Below, one piece after another: positions 33,133-43,044 of a stretch of DNA of 64,000 nt. Both the position numbers and the translations under genes were made by a program. The number at the start of each line of letters is the position of its first letter. Positions within the stretch are counted from its first letter, which is position 1. The stretch comes from an uncultured Bacteroidales bacterium. Lineage in GTDB: Bacteria > Bacteroidota > Bacteroidia > Bacteroidales > UBA932. The notes under the pieces are model-generated. The model saw nothing but the letters and a program-made list of their open reading frames with translations. It made no database searches and was not told where the DNA came from. The stretch is from NCBI GenBank assembly GCA_905235995.1, contig CAJONI010000026.1:17757-81756 (forward strand), read 5' to 3'.

Positions 33133-33969
33133 TCAGGCCGGCAGCCGGAAGTCGCCGGAGGCGGTGCGGCGCAGTGCCGTGAGGTAGGCGCCTGAGCCGA
33201 GGGCGAGACCCAGGTCGCGGGCGAGAGAGCGGATGTAGGTGCCGCGGGAGCAGCGTATGCGGAGCGTCGCGGCAGGACGCGAGCCGTCGCTCGTCGAAGA
33301 GGTGTGGTAGTTGTGCACATGGCGCACGACTTCGTCGACCATGTATCCGTCGCCTTCCATCACGTTGTGCAAGGTGAAGGATTCCAGCGAGATATCGTAG
33401 ATTTCTATGCGGTTGGTGCGCAGCTCCACAGCTTCGCCGCTTCGGGCGTACTCGTAGGCGCGCAGGCCTCCGACGATCTTCGCCGAGAAGACCGGCGGCA
33501 CCTGGTCCTGGGGACCGAGGAAGGAGGGCAGGGCGGCCCGGACACTCTCTTCGGTGATATGTTCGTAAGGAAAATATTGGTCTACAGGCTGTTCCAAGTC
33601 ATATGAGGCCGTCGTGGCGCCGAATTCCACCGTGGCGACATATTCCTTTACGGATGCCTGCAGCGATTCGGCTTCCTTGGTGGCCTTGCCGATGCAGACC
33701 AGCAGCAGTCCTGTGGCGAGGGGGTCGAGGGTGCCGGCGTGGCCGACTTTAAGCTTGCGTTCGCCGAAATGCTTTTGCAGCGTGAACTTGCATTTACGCA
33801 CCAGGTCGGCGGAAGTCCAGCGGTAGGGCTTGTCCAAAGGGAGGACGATCCCGCCGGGGTAGTCGGCCAGGTCGTGCGAGAGATGTGACTCGAAGAAGGC
33901 TTCCATGCCTTCCACGGGGCAGCCGTCAAGCACAAGGTATCTTGGCGATGCGACGGGCGTGTCTTCCAC
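33133..33969 (-). CDS. truB: tRNA pseudouridine-55 synthase TruB
   Basis: 278 residues. It makes pseudouridine 55 in the T-loop of tRNAs. Catalytic Asp82 sits in GHAGTLDPLATG; other family motifs are LPLDKPYRWTS, VPPVFSAKIVGG and RCSRGTYIRSLARDLG. The first ATG overlaps the end of rpiB by 44 bases and gives about 40 residues ahead of the usual start of the fold; an internal Met (codon 22, position 33906) would remove the overlap, leaving a 19-base gap. The true start is therefore uncertain. It is the last gene of the long - strand run from mraZ. Confidence 0.95.
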   Translation of the reverse strand: MEDTPVASPRYLVLDGCPVEGMEAFFESHLSHDLADYPGGIVLPLDKPYRWTSADLVRKCKFTLQKHFGERKLKVGHAGTLDPLATGLLLVCIGKATKEAESLQASVKEYVATVEFGATTASYDLEQPVDQYFPYEHITEESVRAALPSFLGPQDQVPPVFSAKIVGGLRAYEYARSGEAVELRTNRIEIYDISLESFTLHNVMEGDGYMVDEVVRHVHNYHTSSTSDGSRPAATLRIRCSRGTYIRSLARDLGLALGSGAYLTALRRTASGDFRLPA

Positions 33970-34357
33970 CTTCGAAGGGAGTTTCGAGCCAGGTCCTGGT
34001 GATGAGCCGGGCCATGGTGAGGGTGATGAAGCGGGCGGGCAGGACGAGGACGTTGGCGTCGTTGTGCTGCGACACGAGGGCTCCTACCTCGCGGTTCCAG
34101 GCGAGGCCGGCACGGATGCCTTTGTGGTGGTTGAGGGTCATGGCCATGCCGTTGCCGGTGCCGCAGAGGGCGATGCCGCGGTCGACTTCACGGGTTTCGA
34201 CGGCGTTGGCCAGGTCGTGGGCGAAGTCGGCGTAGTCGACGCTGGCCGTGCCATGCGTCCCATAATCCACGACGGAATACCCTTTCCGTCTGAGATAAGC
34301 GATCAATTGCTGTTTATACTCATACCCAGCATGATCCGATGCAAAACCTATTCTCAT
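33926..34357 (-). CDS. rpiB: Ribose-5-phosphate isomerase B (RpiB/LacAB family)
   Basis: 143 residues, the standard length. It interconverts ribose 5-phosphate and ribulose 5-phosphate in the pentose phosphate pathway. Family motifs: MRIGFASDHAGYEYKQ, VDYGTHGT, the active-site segment GIALCGTGNGMAMTLNHHKG (catalytic Cys in ALCGTG), GIRAGLAW, and HNDANVLVLPAR. It starts 1 base after the gltX stop, so it is translated as part of the same operon. Confidence 0.95.
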   Translation of the reverse strand: MRIGFASDHAGYEYKQQLIAYLRRKGYSVVDYGTHGTASVDYADFAHDLANAVETREVDRGIALCGTGNGMAMTLNHHKGIRAGLAWNREVGALVSQHNDANVLVLPARFITLTMARLITRTWLETPFEGGRHARRIAKIPCA

Positions 34358-34358
34358 T

Positions 34359-35912
34359 TTATTTCAAGGTAACTATGCCTTTGTCAATGCGGCGAAGGAC
34401 CTCGTCCTTGCCCATGATGGCCATCATGTCGGCGACGCCCGGGCCGACGCTCTTGCCTACCATGAAGAGCCTCAGGGTGTTCATCACCTTGCCCATCGGC
34501 CAGGCGTTGTCGCGGATCAGCCCTTCCAGCGATTCTCCTATGTGCTCTTTCGTGAAGGGCTCCAGTCCGGCTACGAACATGCGTACCTGCGGGATGATGG
34601 CCGGAATCTCGTCTTTCCAGAACTTGGCCACTGCGGCTTCGTCGTAGGAACCGGGGGCCTCGAAGAAGAAGGACGTGGCCTCGGCCAGTTCAGTGGGGAA
34701 GTGCACCCTCTCGCGCATGAGCGAAAGCACTTCGCCGATGTATCCGTCGCTGAAGGCGGCGACACGCGCCCCTTCCGCGGCGCGGAATTCTGCCACCAGC
34801 CTGTCCAGAGGCCTCATGCGCAGGTACTCCTGGTTGAACCACCTGGCCTTGTCGGGATTGAAGCGAGCTCCCGACTTGACCACGCGCTCCAGCGAAAACA
34901 CCTTCACCAGCTCCTCCAGCGAGAAGATCTCCTGCTCAGTGCCCGGATTCCAGCCCAGGAACGCCAGCATGTTGACGAAAGCCTCGGGGTAGTAGCCGTC
35001 CTCGCGGTAGCCGCGTGACACCTCGCCCTCCGCGTTCACCCAGCGGAGCGGGAACACAGGGAAGCCGAGCCTGTCGCCGTCCCTCTTGCTGAGCTTGCCC
35101 TTGCCGTCAGGCTTGAGCAGCAGCGAAAGATGCGCGAAACGCGGCTGGGTATCCTGCCATCCAAATGCCTCATACAGAAGATAGTGCAGGGGGAGGGAAG
35201 GGAGCCACTCCTCGCCGCGTATGACTTCGGTGATTTCCATCAGATGGTCGTCCACTATGTTGGCAAGGTGGTAGGTGGGCAGTTCGTCGGCCCGCTTCCA
35301 GAGCACCTTGTCATCGAGCGTGCTGCTGTTGACCTCTATGTGTCCGCGGATCAGGTCGTCCATCGCCACCATGCGGTTTTCTGGAATCTTGAACCTGATG
35401 GTCCAGTCGGTCCCTTCGGCGATGCGGCGCTGAACTTCCTCTGCGGGGAGCGTCAGCGAGTTGCAGAGCGAACCGCGAGTCTCCCAGTTGTAGATGAAGG
35501 TCTTCTTTTCGGCCTCGGCTTCAGTGCGGAGCTTTGCGAGCTCTTCCGCGGAGTCGAAGGCATAGTAGGCATAACCGCGCTCCACGAGCTCTTCAGCGTA
35601 CTTGCGGTAGATGCCGCGACGCTGCGACTGCCGGTAGGGGGCGTGGGGGTGCTTCTGAGAAGCCACTTCCACCACGTTGCCAGCAGCATCCACACCTTCG
35701 TCGGGATAGATGCCGCACCAGCGGAGGGCCTCGATGATATAGGCCTCGGCGCCTGGCACGAAGCGCTGTGAATCAGTGTCTTCGATGCGGAGGATGAAAT
35801 CTCCTCCAGCCTGTTTTGCGTACAGGTAGTTATAAAGGGCCGTGCGGACTCCGCCCATGTGGAGCGGACCCGTCGGACTCGGGGCAAAGCGCACCCTGCG
35901 TCGTTTCTCCAT
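34359..35912 (-). CDS. gltX: Glutamate--tRNA ligase
   Basis: 517 residues, class I. The HIGH-like motif is PLHMGGVRTAL near residue 17, and the KMSKS-like motif is KLSKRDG near residue 270. RIEDTDSQRF and LPTYHLANIVDDHLM are typical of GluRS. It charges tRNA-Glu (and may charge tRNA-Gln if the organism uses the amidotransferase route). It starts 4 bases after ftsZ, which is an unusual place for this gene and links translation to the division operon. Confidence 0.97.
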   Translation of the reverse strand: MEKRRRVRFAPSPTGPLHMGGVRTALYNYLYAKQAGGDFILRIEDTDSQRFVPGAEAYIIEALRWCGIYPDEGVDAAGNVVEVASQKHPHAPYRQSQRRGIYRKYAEELVERGYAYYAFDSAEELAKLRTEAEAEKKTFIYNWETRGSLCNSLTLPAEEVQRRIAEGTDWTIRFKIPENRMVAMDDLIRGHIEVNSSTLDDKVLWKRADELPTYHLANIVDDHLMEITEVIRGEEWLPSLPLHYLLYEAFGWQDTQPRFAHLSLLLKPDGKGKLSKRDGDRLGFPVFPLRWVNAEGEVSRGYREDGYYPEAFVNMLAFLGWNPGTEQEIFSLEELVKVFSLERVVKSGARFNPDKARWFNQEYLRMRPLDRLVAEFRAAEGARVAAFSDGYIGEVLSLMRERVHFPTELAEATSFFFEAPGSYDEAAVAKFWKDEIPAIIPQVRMFVAGLEPFTKEHIGESLEGLIRDNAWPMGKVMNTLRLFMVGKSVGPGVADMMAIMGKDEVLRRIDKGIVTLK

Positions 35913-35916
35913 GGTA

Positions 35917-37158
35917 TTATTCGTTTTCAGGATCAGTGGTTTTCACGTTGAGCATCCTTTCGCGGCGGATGCATGCCGGTTCTTCTTCCAGCTCCCTGAT
36001 GAGCCGAACGTCGTCGACTATCAGTGCAGGGATGCCGCCCATGTGCTGCTTGTTGAGCATCTTGACGTTGTCCGGTGCGATGGGCCTTCCCCGCTTGCGC
36101 GAGCGGAAGAGATTCTTCACGTAGCTTACCTCGATGCGGTTGTTGCGGTTGATCTCGCTCTCGTCGATGACAGGCAGCTGCCACATCTCGAAGCCCGTGG
36201 CTATGATGGTCACGCTGATCTTCGGACCCATCGAGTCATCGAACACGATGCCGCGCTTGAAGTTGATGGTAGCGCCCGTGTACTGCGAGGTGAAGTCCAT
36301 GATCTGCGAGAGTTCCTCCATCGAGATGCCGTTCTCGTCGTCGCCGCTGGCAGTGATGTTGATCAGGGCGTTCTTGACGCTGTGGAGGTTGAGGTCGTTC
36401 AGCAGAGGGGAGCTGAGGGCTTCCTCCACGGCCCGCGTGGCCCTGTCTTCGCCTTCGGCCTCGCCTATGCCCATTATAGCAACGCCGCTGTTCTGCATCA
36501 CCTTCTTCACGTCGGCGAAGTCCACGTTGATGTAGCCGCTGCTGGTGATGATTTCGGCTATGCTCTTGACTGCGGTGGCGAGCACCTCGTCGGCCTTGGA
36601 GAAGGCCTTGCGCATGCTCATCTTGCCGTAGAGCTGGTAGAGTTTCTGGTTGTCGATCACCAGGATGCTGTCGACGTGGCGGCTCATCTCCCTGATGCCC
36701 TCCACCGCGCGGTAGAGGGCCTCGTTGCCCTCATCGCGGAAGGGCACGGTCACCACTCCGACCGTCAGCTTGCCCATCTCCTTGGCTGTCTTGGCCACGA
36801 GAGGGGCTGCACCGGTGCCGGTGCCGCCGCCCATGCCGCAGGTCACGAAGACCATCTGCGTATCGCCCTCGAAGAAACGGGCTATGTCTTCAAGCGATTC
36901 TTCCGCTGCCTGGCGGCCGACAGTGTAGTCGGTTCCCGCTCCCAGACCCTTGGTGAGTATGGGGCCTATCTGCAACTTGGTGGGGACGGGGCTGCTCTCG
37001 AGCGCCTGCACGTCGGTGTTGCAGACCACGAAGTCCACGTCCTTGAGTCCGAGGGAATACATGAACGACACGGCGTTGTTGCCGCCGCCGCCCACTCCCA
37101 CGACAGTGATGATGTTTCCGCGCCTCTCCCAGCTGGTAGGTATCAAATCTGCATCCAT
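35917..37158 (-). CDS. ftsZ: Cell division GTPase FtsZ
   Basis: 413 residues. The tubulin signature [10 protein letters not shown] lies near residue 110, with [12 protein letters not shown] at the start of the GTPase core and the T7-loop region [11 protein letters not shown]. FtsZ polymerises into the division ring on the inner face of the membrane. A C-terminal stretch (about 330-413) forms the variable linker and ends [11 protein letters not shown]; the usual conserved C-terminal peptide that binds FtsA is not obvious. It sits 3 bases after ftsA in the dcw operon. Confidence 0.98.
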   Translation of the reverse strand: MDADLIPTSWERRGNIITVVGVGGGGNNAVSFMYSLGLKDVDFVVCNTDVQALESSPVPTKLQIGPILTKGLGAGTDYTVGRQAAEESLEDIARFFEGDTQMVFVTCGMGGGTGTGAAPLVAKTAKEMGKLTVGVVTVPFRDEGNEALYRAVEGIREMSRHVDSILVIDNQKLYQLYGKMSMRKAFSKADEVLATAVKSIAEIITSSGYINVDFADVKKVMQNSGVAIMGIGEAEGEDRATRAVEEALSSPLLNDLNLHSVKNALINITASGDDENGISMEELSQIMDFTSQYTGATINFKRGIVFDDSMGPKISVTIIATGFEMWQLPVIDESEINRNNRIEVSYVKNLFRSRKRGRPIAPDNVKMLNKQHMGGIPALIVDDVRLIRELEEEPACIRRERMLNVKTTDPENE

Positions 37159-37161
37159 GTC

Positions 37162-38526
37162 TTAAGCTTTGTCGTTGTCTGAAAATAGGTTGCCCCAGAA
37201 GCTTGTGCTATGGCCCTTGTCCTCCTTCTCTTTCTTCTCCTTGCCGCGTTTCTTCTTGCCGGATGGACGTTCGCCAGGCACGGCGTCGGGGTCGTCGCCG
37301 AAGATCGTGCCGTTTCCGGCTCCGGTCTCCGGTCCCGCTCCGGCAGTGACCCCGGAGCGCACGTCGGTGTGCGAGAGCATCGGATCCAGGGTCTCGAGCA
37401 CGAGCCCCACGGCAGTCGAGGCGTAGACGTCGAAGGCGTCTTCCACGCTCGAGCTGTCAATCGACCCCTGGGGAGCCGCCAGCCGCACCTTCTGTCCGAG
37501 CATCGCGTTGGCCAGCTGGATGAAGTCTTCGTGGTGGCAGACGCCGCCGGTTATCACGATGCCCGAGGTGAGCTTGGACGCGTAGCCCGACTGTTCTATC
37601 ACATAGCGCACGGCGTCGAATATCTCGCTCAGTCTCGCCTCCACGGTGCGGACCAGCAGGCTGATCTCCATCTCGCCGTCGATGGCCTCGTTCTCGTTCT
37701 TGAGCAGGAGCTTCTTGTTCTCCACCGCATATTCGGCGCAGCAGCGGCCATGCTTGATCTTGAGTATCTCGGCCCAGTCGCGGGTGATGCCCGCCACGTT
37801 CTTGATGTCGCCTGTAATCGATTCACCTCCGAAGGGAATGACGGCCACGTAGCGCACGATGTTGTCCTTGACTATGGCCACCTCGGTGGAGTTGCGGCCC
37901 ATGTCGACCAGCGCCACGCCGTTCTCCATCTCGGGATTGCTGAGCACGGCACGAGCCGAGGCGATGGGTGAGAGTATGGCCCTGTCCACAGCCAGACCGC
38001 AGTTCCTGAGGATGAAGCGCCGCCTTTCAAGCAGGGTCCTGCGGCCCAGGAAGAGCTTGAAATCCACGTCGATCTGCCGTCCCAGCATACCCACCAGCTC
38101 GTCGCGCGTGATGCCTATGCGGTCCTCCGTGCCGTAGCGCTGGGGAATGGCTTCGAACACCTGTTCGCCGTTTCCGGGATTCTCTTCGAAACGTTTCCGG
38201 ATGATGCGGTTCACTTCTTCGTCGGTGATGTAGGCCTGGGGGTTCGGCCTGGTCACCTGTTCGGGGTCGTCGATGCAGTGGATGCCGCGTCCCGACAGGC
38301 CGACCGTCACGCGGTCGATCTTCTCCTGGAGTTCTGCCTCGGTCTGGCTCACCAGCGAGCGGACGAGTTCCTCGACTTTCATGTCGTTGACGATCTCCCC
38401 ATACTCGATGCCGACCGAAGGCGCGTCGTGGTAGCTGACTATCCGTATGCCGGAAGACGTCTGCTCGCCTACGGCCAGCGCTACCTTGCCGCATCCTAAA
38501 TCCAGGGCTGCTGCGTATTTGTTCAT
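37162..38526 (-). CDS. ftsA: Cell division protein FtsA
   Basis: 454 residues from the ATG at 38526, whose ATGA overlaps the ftsQ stop; an ATG 12 bases earlier is possible. The actin-like fold starts YAAALDLGCGKVALAVGEQT (phosphate 1), with the SHS2 (1C) domain near residues 85-160 and GGVCHHEDFIQLANAMLG for the phosphate-2/adenosine region. FtsA anchors FtsZ to the membrane. A long Lys/Glu linker (KKKRGKEKKEKEDKGHS) is followed by a final amphipathic motif FWGNLFSDND, the membrane-targeting helix. Confidence 0.97.
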   Translation of the reverse strand: MNKYAAALDLGCGKVALAVGEQTSSGIRIVSYHDAPSVGIEYGEIVNDMKVEELVRSLVSQTEAELQEKIDRVTVGLSGRGIHCIDDPEQVTRPNPQAYITDEEVNRIIRKRFEENPGNGEQVFEAIPQRYGTEDRIGITRDELVGMLGRQIDVDFKLFLGRRTLLERRRFILRNCGLAVDRAILSPIASARAVLSNPEMENGVALVDMGRNSTEVAIVKDNIVRYVAVIPFGGESITGDIKNVAGITRDWAEILKIKHGRCCAEYAVENKKLLLKNENEAIDGEMEISLLVRTVEARLSEIFDAVRYVIEQSGYASKLTSGIVITGGVCHHEDFIQLANAMLGQKVRLAAPQGSIDSSSVEDAFDVYASTAVGLVLETLDPMLSHTDVRSGVTAGAGPETGAGNGTIFGDDPDAVPGERPSGKKKRGKEKKEKEDKGHSTSFWGNLFSDNDKA

Positions 38527-39296
38527 GACTGCTTGCAAATGATCTGGTTGTTATACTTTAGATTGATTGTCTTGTAGCGGTTCTCCCCTGCGTGGGGGAG
38601 GATATATTCCCACCATGCCGCGAGCTTGCGGAACTTGGTCGCATAGTCGCTGCACGGCCCGAAGATTATCGTGGGACCGGGAGTCCTGGTATAGAGGCGT
38701 ATGTCACCCGAAGGGTCGACCTCCAGCTGTCCTATCTCCCTGCGGAGCACTGGGTTGCGGTCGATGTACTGTGCCATCTCCGCTATTTCCTCCACCCATT
38801 GCCGCGCATCCTCCGGGGCGTGGCCCCGGTAGGAAGCCTGCACCTGGAAGGGGAGCCTGCCGGTGACCACCGGCACGTCGACGGAGTTGGTGACGGGGAA
38901 CAGGTAGCCTTCGGGGTCGGAGTACCAGTGTCCGTGTCCCGATTCGAAGCGGACCACGGGCTTGCGCTGGACGATGTGCACCGAGAGGGTCTGCCTGTCG
39001 GTGCGGAACACTTCCGCGGCCATGACCTCGCCCCGGGCGCGCACTGCACGCTCGATGGAATCGAGGTCGACTTTCATTATGCTCTTTCCCTTGAAACTGC
39101 GTGTGAGCTGGTCGCATATCTCCTCGCGGTCGACGATCTCACTCTCGAGCGAATCGAGCAGCAGGACCTCGACCCGTGTGCACCTGTCCTGTTCGAGCCC
39201 ACGGTCGGAGAGCTGGCCCACGAAGTAGAACCAGCAGCCCAGCAGGCCGCCCGAAAGGACGACGATGGTCACGGTGAGGAGTATCTTGCGTATCAT
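38523..39296 (-). CDS. ftsQ: Cell division protein FtsQ/DivIB
   Basis: 257 residues with one N-terminal helix (ILLTVTIVVLSGGLLGCWFY), then a POTRA-like domain (about residues 40-115, EEICDQLTRSFKGKSIMKVD; VFRTDRQTLSVHIVQRKPVV) and the FtsQ beta domain. FtsQ links early and late division proteins in the periplasm. Sequence conservation is low in this family, so the call rests on topology, POTRA pattern and its place between murC (1-base overlap) and ftsA (4-base overlap). Confidence 0.92.
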   Translation of the reverse strand: MIRKILLTVTIVVLSGGLLGCWFYFVGQLSDRGLEQDRCTRVEVLLLDSLESEIVDREEICDQLTRSFKGKSIMKVDLDSIERAVRARGEVMAAEVFRTDRQTLSVHIVQRKPVVRFESGHGHWYSDPEGYLFPVTNSVDVPVVTGRLPFQVQASYRGHAPEDARQWVEEIAEMAQYIDRNPVLRREIGQLEVDPSGDIRLYTRTPGPTIIFGPCSDYATKFRKLAAWWEYILPHAGENRYKTINLKYNNQIICKQS

Positions 39297-40648
39297 CAGA
39301 GGCTCTTGAGATAGTTTTCTATGGGTTCGACGAAGCGGTCGATGTCGCCTGCGCCGAAGGTGCCCAGGCAGTCTATCCTTCGGGTGCGGAGATGGTCCAT
39401 GAGCTGCTCGCGTGGCACCAGGACCTTGTCCTCGAGCTTCACCTGGTCGAAGATGATCTCCGAAGTCACTCCGGGGATGGGTTCCTCGCGCGCCGGATAG
39501 ATGGGCAGCAGGATAAGGGCGTCGAGCCCGCCGAGGGCGTCTGCGAAGTCGTCTGCGAAGTCGCGGGTGCGGGTGAACAGGTGCGGCTGGAAGATGCCGG
39601 TCAGGTGGCGTCCGGGGAACATGTCGCGCATGGCGCCTATGGCCGCGCGGAGTTCGTTGGGGTGGTGGGCGTAGTCGTCCACGTAGGCCACTTCAGGACT
39701 TTCCACCCGGATGTCGAAACGGCGCCTGACTCCCTGGAAACTGGCCAGGGCATCGCGCAGGGCTTTAGGCGGAGTGCCGTGAAGCAGCGCGGCCGCGGAG
39801 GCGGCGATGGCGTTCTCCACGTTCACCTTTCCGGGGATTCCCATCTGGCAGTGTTCGATGCGTCCGCCGGGGTGATTGAGAGTAAAGTCGAACCTTCCGC
39901 CCGGAAGCGGGGTTATGTCGGAGGCGAAGTAGGCGCAGGGTGTGTCGTAGGAGTAGCGCAGTATCTTCGCCGAGATGTTGGACATGGGGATGTGCACGCC
40001 CATCTTTACCACTACAGCCCCGTCGACGTCGACCTGTGAGGCAAACTGTCCGAAGGCCTCCAGCAGGGTCGCGTGGTCGTTGTAGATGTCGAGATGGTCG
40101 GGGTCGGTGGAGGTGACCACTGCCACGTGGGGGTGCAGCTGCAGGAACGACCGGTCGAACTCATCGGCCTCGGCCACAAGCAGATGCTTGTCGGAAAGCA
40201 GCAGATTGCTGCCGTAGTTTTTCGAAATCCCGCCCAGGAAGGCGTTGCAGCCTTCTCCCGACTGGGTGAGTATGTGAGCGAGCAGGGTGCTGGTGGTCGT
40301 CTTGCCGTGGGTGCCCGACACCGCGAGGCATTCCTGTCCGCGGGCTATCTCGCCCAGGGCCTTTGCCCGCTTGCAGAGCGTGTAGTTGTTGCTGCGGACG
40401 TACTGCATCTCCTTGAGGTCTTCGGGGATTGCGGGCGTATATATGACAAAGGTATTTTGGATGTCTTTGGGGATGGCCTCGACATTGTCCTCGTAGTGGA
40501 CGGCGATGCCTTCTTCCTCGAGGGAGCGGGTCAGCGGCGAGGGGGTGCGGTCGTAGCCCGAGACCTCGAAGCCGCGATGCTTGAAATAGCGGGCTATGGC
40601 GCTCATGCCTATGCCCCCGATTCCCAGGAAATAGTAGTGGCTATACAT
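39296..40648 (-). CDS. murC: UDP-N-acetylmuramate--L-alanine ligase
   Basis: 450 residues. It adds L-Ala to UDP-MurNAc in cytoplasmic peptidoglycan synthesis. The N-terminal Rossmann motif FLGIGGIGMSAIARYF binds the UDP-sugar, the ATP site is SGTHGKTTTSTLLAHIL, and YVDDYAHHPNELRA is the C-terminal domain signature of MurC. It overlaps murG by 8 bases and ftsQ by 1 base. Confidence 0.98.
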   Translation of the reverse strand: MYSHYYFLGIGGIGMSAIARYFKHRGFEVSGYDRTPSPLTRSLEEEGIAVHYEDNVEAIPKDIQNTFVIYTPAIPEDLKEMQYVRSNNYTLCKRAKALGEIARGQECLAVSGTHGKTTTSTLLAHILTQSGEGCNAFLGGISKNYGSNLLLSDKHLLVAEADEFDRSFLQLHPHVAVVTSTDPDHLDIYNDHATLLEAFGQFASQVDVDGAVVVKMGVHIPMSNISAKILRYSYDTPCAYFASDITPLPGGRFDFTLNHPGGRIEHCQMGIPGKVNVENAIAASAAALLHGTPPKALRDALASFQGVRRRFDIRVESPEVAYVDDYAHHPNELRAAIGAMRDMFPGRHLTGIFQPHLFTRTRDFADDFADALGGLDALILLPIYPAREEPIPGVTSEIIFDQVKLEDKVLVPREQLMDHLRTRRIDCLGTFGAGDIDRFVEPIENYLKSL

Positions 40649-41753
40649 GTTCTGTCAATGAAAGTACTTCTTTTGCAATTACTTCGGCGGCATCCTTCCG
40701 GCCGAGCCCCAGGATGTTGGCCTCCATTCCGGCTATGCGTTCAGGGTCGGCCATGAGGCTGTCGATGGCCTCCGGCAGCTTCTCCGTCGCTTCGGCGTCG
40801 CGCACCATGATGGCCGCGTCCTTCTTCACCAGGGCCATCGCGTTGTGGGTCTGGTGGTCCTCCGCAACGACTGGCGAAGGTACGAATATCGTGGCTTTTC
40901 CGGCAACGCAGAGCTCGGAGATGGTGCCCGCGCCGGCCCTCGACACTATCACGTCGGCTACGGCGTAGGCCAGGTCCATGCGCTGTATGAAGTCGCTGTA
41001 GTAGAGATTGGGCACCTGGCGGCCTTCCATGAAGCTGTCTATACCGGCCCTGTACTTGCGGCCGCACTGCCAGATGACCTGGTAGTCAGAGCCCGCGGCG
41101 CGGTTTTCCACCCAGTCCTTCATCACATTGTTGAGCGTGCTGCATCCCAGGCTGCCGCCCACCACGAAGAGCGTCTTCTTTCTGGGATCGAGCCCGTAGA
41201 ACCCGTAGCCCTCGGCGCGTTGCTCCGGCGTGGCCGGGGCGATCTCGCTGCGTATGGGATTGCCGGTCAGGATGATCTTGTCGGCGGGGAAGAAGCGCTC
41301 CATGCCTTCGTAGGCGGTGCAGATGCGACGTGCGCGCTTCCCGAGCAGTCTGTTGACCAGGCCCGCATAGGAGTTCTGCTCCTGGATGAGGCAGGGGATC
41401 CCGCGGCGCGAAGCGCTCATCAGTACAGGGGCGCTGGCATAGCCTCCGACCCCCACGACCACGTCGGGCTTGAAATCCTTCAGTATCTTCCTGGCCTTTC
41501 GGATGCTCTTGCCGAGCTTGAAGATGAAGGTCAGGTTCCTGGGGGAAAGCGAGCGCTGGAGTCCCGCCACGGGCAGCCCGATGATGGGGTAGCCCGCCGC
41601 GGGCACCCGTTCCATCTCCATCCTGCCTTCGGCCCCGACGAAGAGTATCTCGGCTTCGGGCCTGAGCGCCTTGATGGCGTTGGCTATCGAGAGGGCGGGA
41701 AAGATGTGCCCTCCGGTCCCGCCGCCGCTTATTATTATGCGAGGTTTATTCAT
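40641..41753 (-). CDS. murG: UDP-GlcNAc:lipid I GlcNAc transferase MurG
   Basis: 370 residues, GT28. It makes lipid II on the inner face of the membrane. Motifs: IISGGGTGGHIFPALSIA (N-terminal G loop), VVGVGGYASAPVLMSA, VVGGSLGCSTLNN, and VSRAGAGTISELCVAGK (donor site). It overlaps ftsW by 8 bases and murC by 8 bases, with tight translational coupling across wall synthesis genes. Confidence 0.98.
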   Translation of the reverse strand: MNKPRIIISGGGTGGHIFPALSIANAIKALRPEAEILFVGAEGRMEMERVPAAGYPIIGLPVAGLQRSLSPRNLTFIFKLGKSIRKARKILKDFKPDVVVGVGGYASAPVLMSASRRGIPCLIQEQNSYAGLVNRLLGKRARRICTAYEGMERFFPADKIILTGNPIRSEIAPATPEQRAEGYGFYGLDPRKKTLFVVGGSLGCSTLNNVMKDWVENRAAGSDYQVIWQCGRKYRAGIDSFMEGRQVPNLYYSDFIQRMDLAYAVADVIVSRAGAGTISELCVAGKATIFVPSPVVAEDHQTHNAMALVKKDAAIMVRDAEATEKLPEAIDSLMADPERIAGMEANILGLGRKDAAEVIAKEVLSLTEHV

Positions 41754-43032
41754 TCTTATAGCTGTCTTGCGAGGTGGTGGTATAGTTGATATCTGCCGAT
41801 TCGAGGGTGCTGGTGGCCATGACCCTGAGATCCTGCTTGTCGAGCTGGCGGTTGACCGACAGTATCATGCCGAAGGCTCCGCTCAGCACCAGGTAGGCCG
41901 TGCCTCCGTGGCTGATAAGTGGCAGAGTATGGCCCGTGATGGGCAGTATCCTGACGTTGACCAGTATGTGCAGGAAGGCCTGCGTGGTGATGAGGAACGC
42001 CAGGCCCACTATCAGCACGCTGGAGTAGGTGGCGGTGCAGCGCTGGCAGAGCCTGATGCAACGGAAGAGGAATATGAGATAGAGCAGTATCACGAAACTG
42101 CCGCCGATCAGGCCGTATTCCTCGACTATGAAGGCGAAGATGAAGTCGGAGAATGCCATCGACAGGGAGTAGCGCTGGGTGCTCTTGCCGGGACCCTTGC
42201 CGAAGATTCCGCCCTCGGAGATGGCTACCTTGGCGTTCTCGCTCTGACGGTCCTTGTCCTTGAGCTGCCGGGCCTCCTCCGCGGTAAGGGTGGCCAGGTC
42301 GGCCTCCTCCTTCTCGAAGTGGGCGGTCAGTCGGCTTTCCACCGTGCCGAAACGGTTGAACACCCTGCCAACGGCCGTCCTCTGCCTCTCTGGCCTGCCC
42401 GCGAAGAAGGCGTGGTAGGTGAGAAACATCAGCAGGACTATGCCCGCCAGGATGAGCACCGTAAGGCCCAGGTTCCTGAAACTCACGTTGAGGAAGAATA
42501 GGATCAGGAAGCTGATCACTCCGATGAGCAGGGCGGAGGAGAAACTGTTCTGCATTATCAGCAGGCAGACGGCTCCCACCGGAAGCAGGATCCTGAGGGC
42601 GAACTGCTTGAATTCCGCGAGGTCTTCGCCCCAGAGTTCCATGGCCTTGGCCAGATAGAGTATCACTCCTACCTTAGCGAATTCGAACACCTGCAGCGTG
42701 TGCCCGGCGATCTTGATGCCGCGCACTGCGCCGTTGAGCTCGGCGCGCATGCCCGGGACGAAGAGCATCAGCAGCATCAGCACCGAGGCGCCGTAAATGA
42801 CGAAGGAGAAGGTGCGGTAGAAGCGCAGGGGGATGATGTAGCATATCAGCAGGGCGGCGAATCCCATCAGCACCGACTTGGTCTGCTCGATGAAGATTGA
42901 CACCTTGCTCACGCCACGCGAAGTGGCCAGGAAGCTGCTGGAGCTGAACACGGCGGCGATCGAGATCATCGCGAAAAGCACCACGATGATCCAGATCAGA
43001 CGGTCTCCCTTGAGCTTCCAGAAATCCCTCAT
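41746..43032 (-). CDS. ftsW: Septal peptidoglycan polymerase FtsW (SEDS family)
   Basis: 428 residues with about ten membrane helices. SEDS features: the long periplasmic loop around residues 200-280, GIFGKGPGKSTQRYSLSMAF with the following SDFIFAFIVEEYGLIGG, and the late motif LPLISHGGTAYLVLSGAFGM. It polymerises lipid II at the septum together with the class B PBP encoded in the same cluster. The loop between helices (ERQRTAVGRVFNRFGTVESR) is longer than in E. coli FtsW, as is common in Bacteroidota. Confidence 0.96.
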   Translation of the reverse strand: MRDFWKLKGDRLIWIIVVLFAMISIAAVFSSSSFLATSRGVSKVSIFIEQTKSVLMGFAALLICYIIPLRFYRTFSFVIYGASVLMLLMLFVPGMRAELNGAVRGIKIAGHTLQVFEFAKVGVILYLAKAMELWGEDLAEFKQFALRILLPVGAVCLLIMQNSFSSALLIGVISFLILFFLNVSFRNLGLTVLILAGIVLLMFLTYHAFFAGRPERQRTAVGRVFNRFGTVESRLTAHFEKEEADLATLTAEEARQLKDKDRQSENAKVAISEGGIFGKGPGKSTQRYSLSMAFSDFIFAFIVEEYGLIGGSFVILLYLIFLFRCIRLCQRCTATYSSVLIVGLAFLITTQAFLHILVNVRILPITGHTLPLISHGGTAYLVLSGAFGMILSVNRQLDKQDLRVMATSTLESADINYTTTSQDSYKNE

Positions 43033-43044
43033 CCTGCGACCCTC

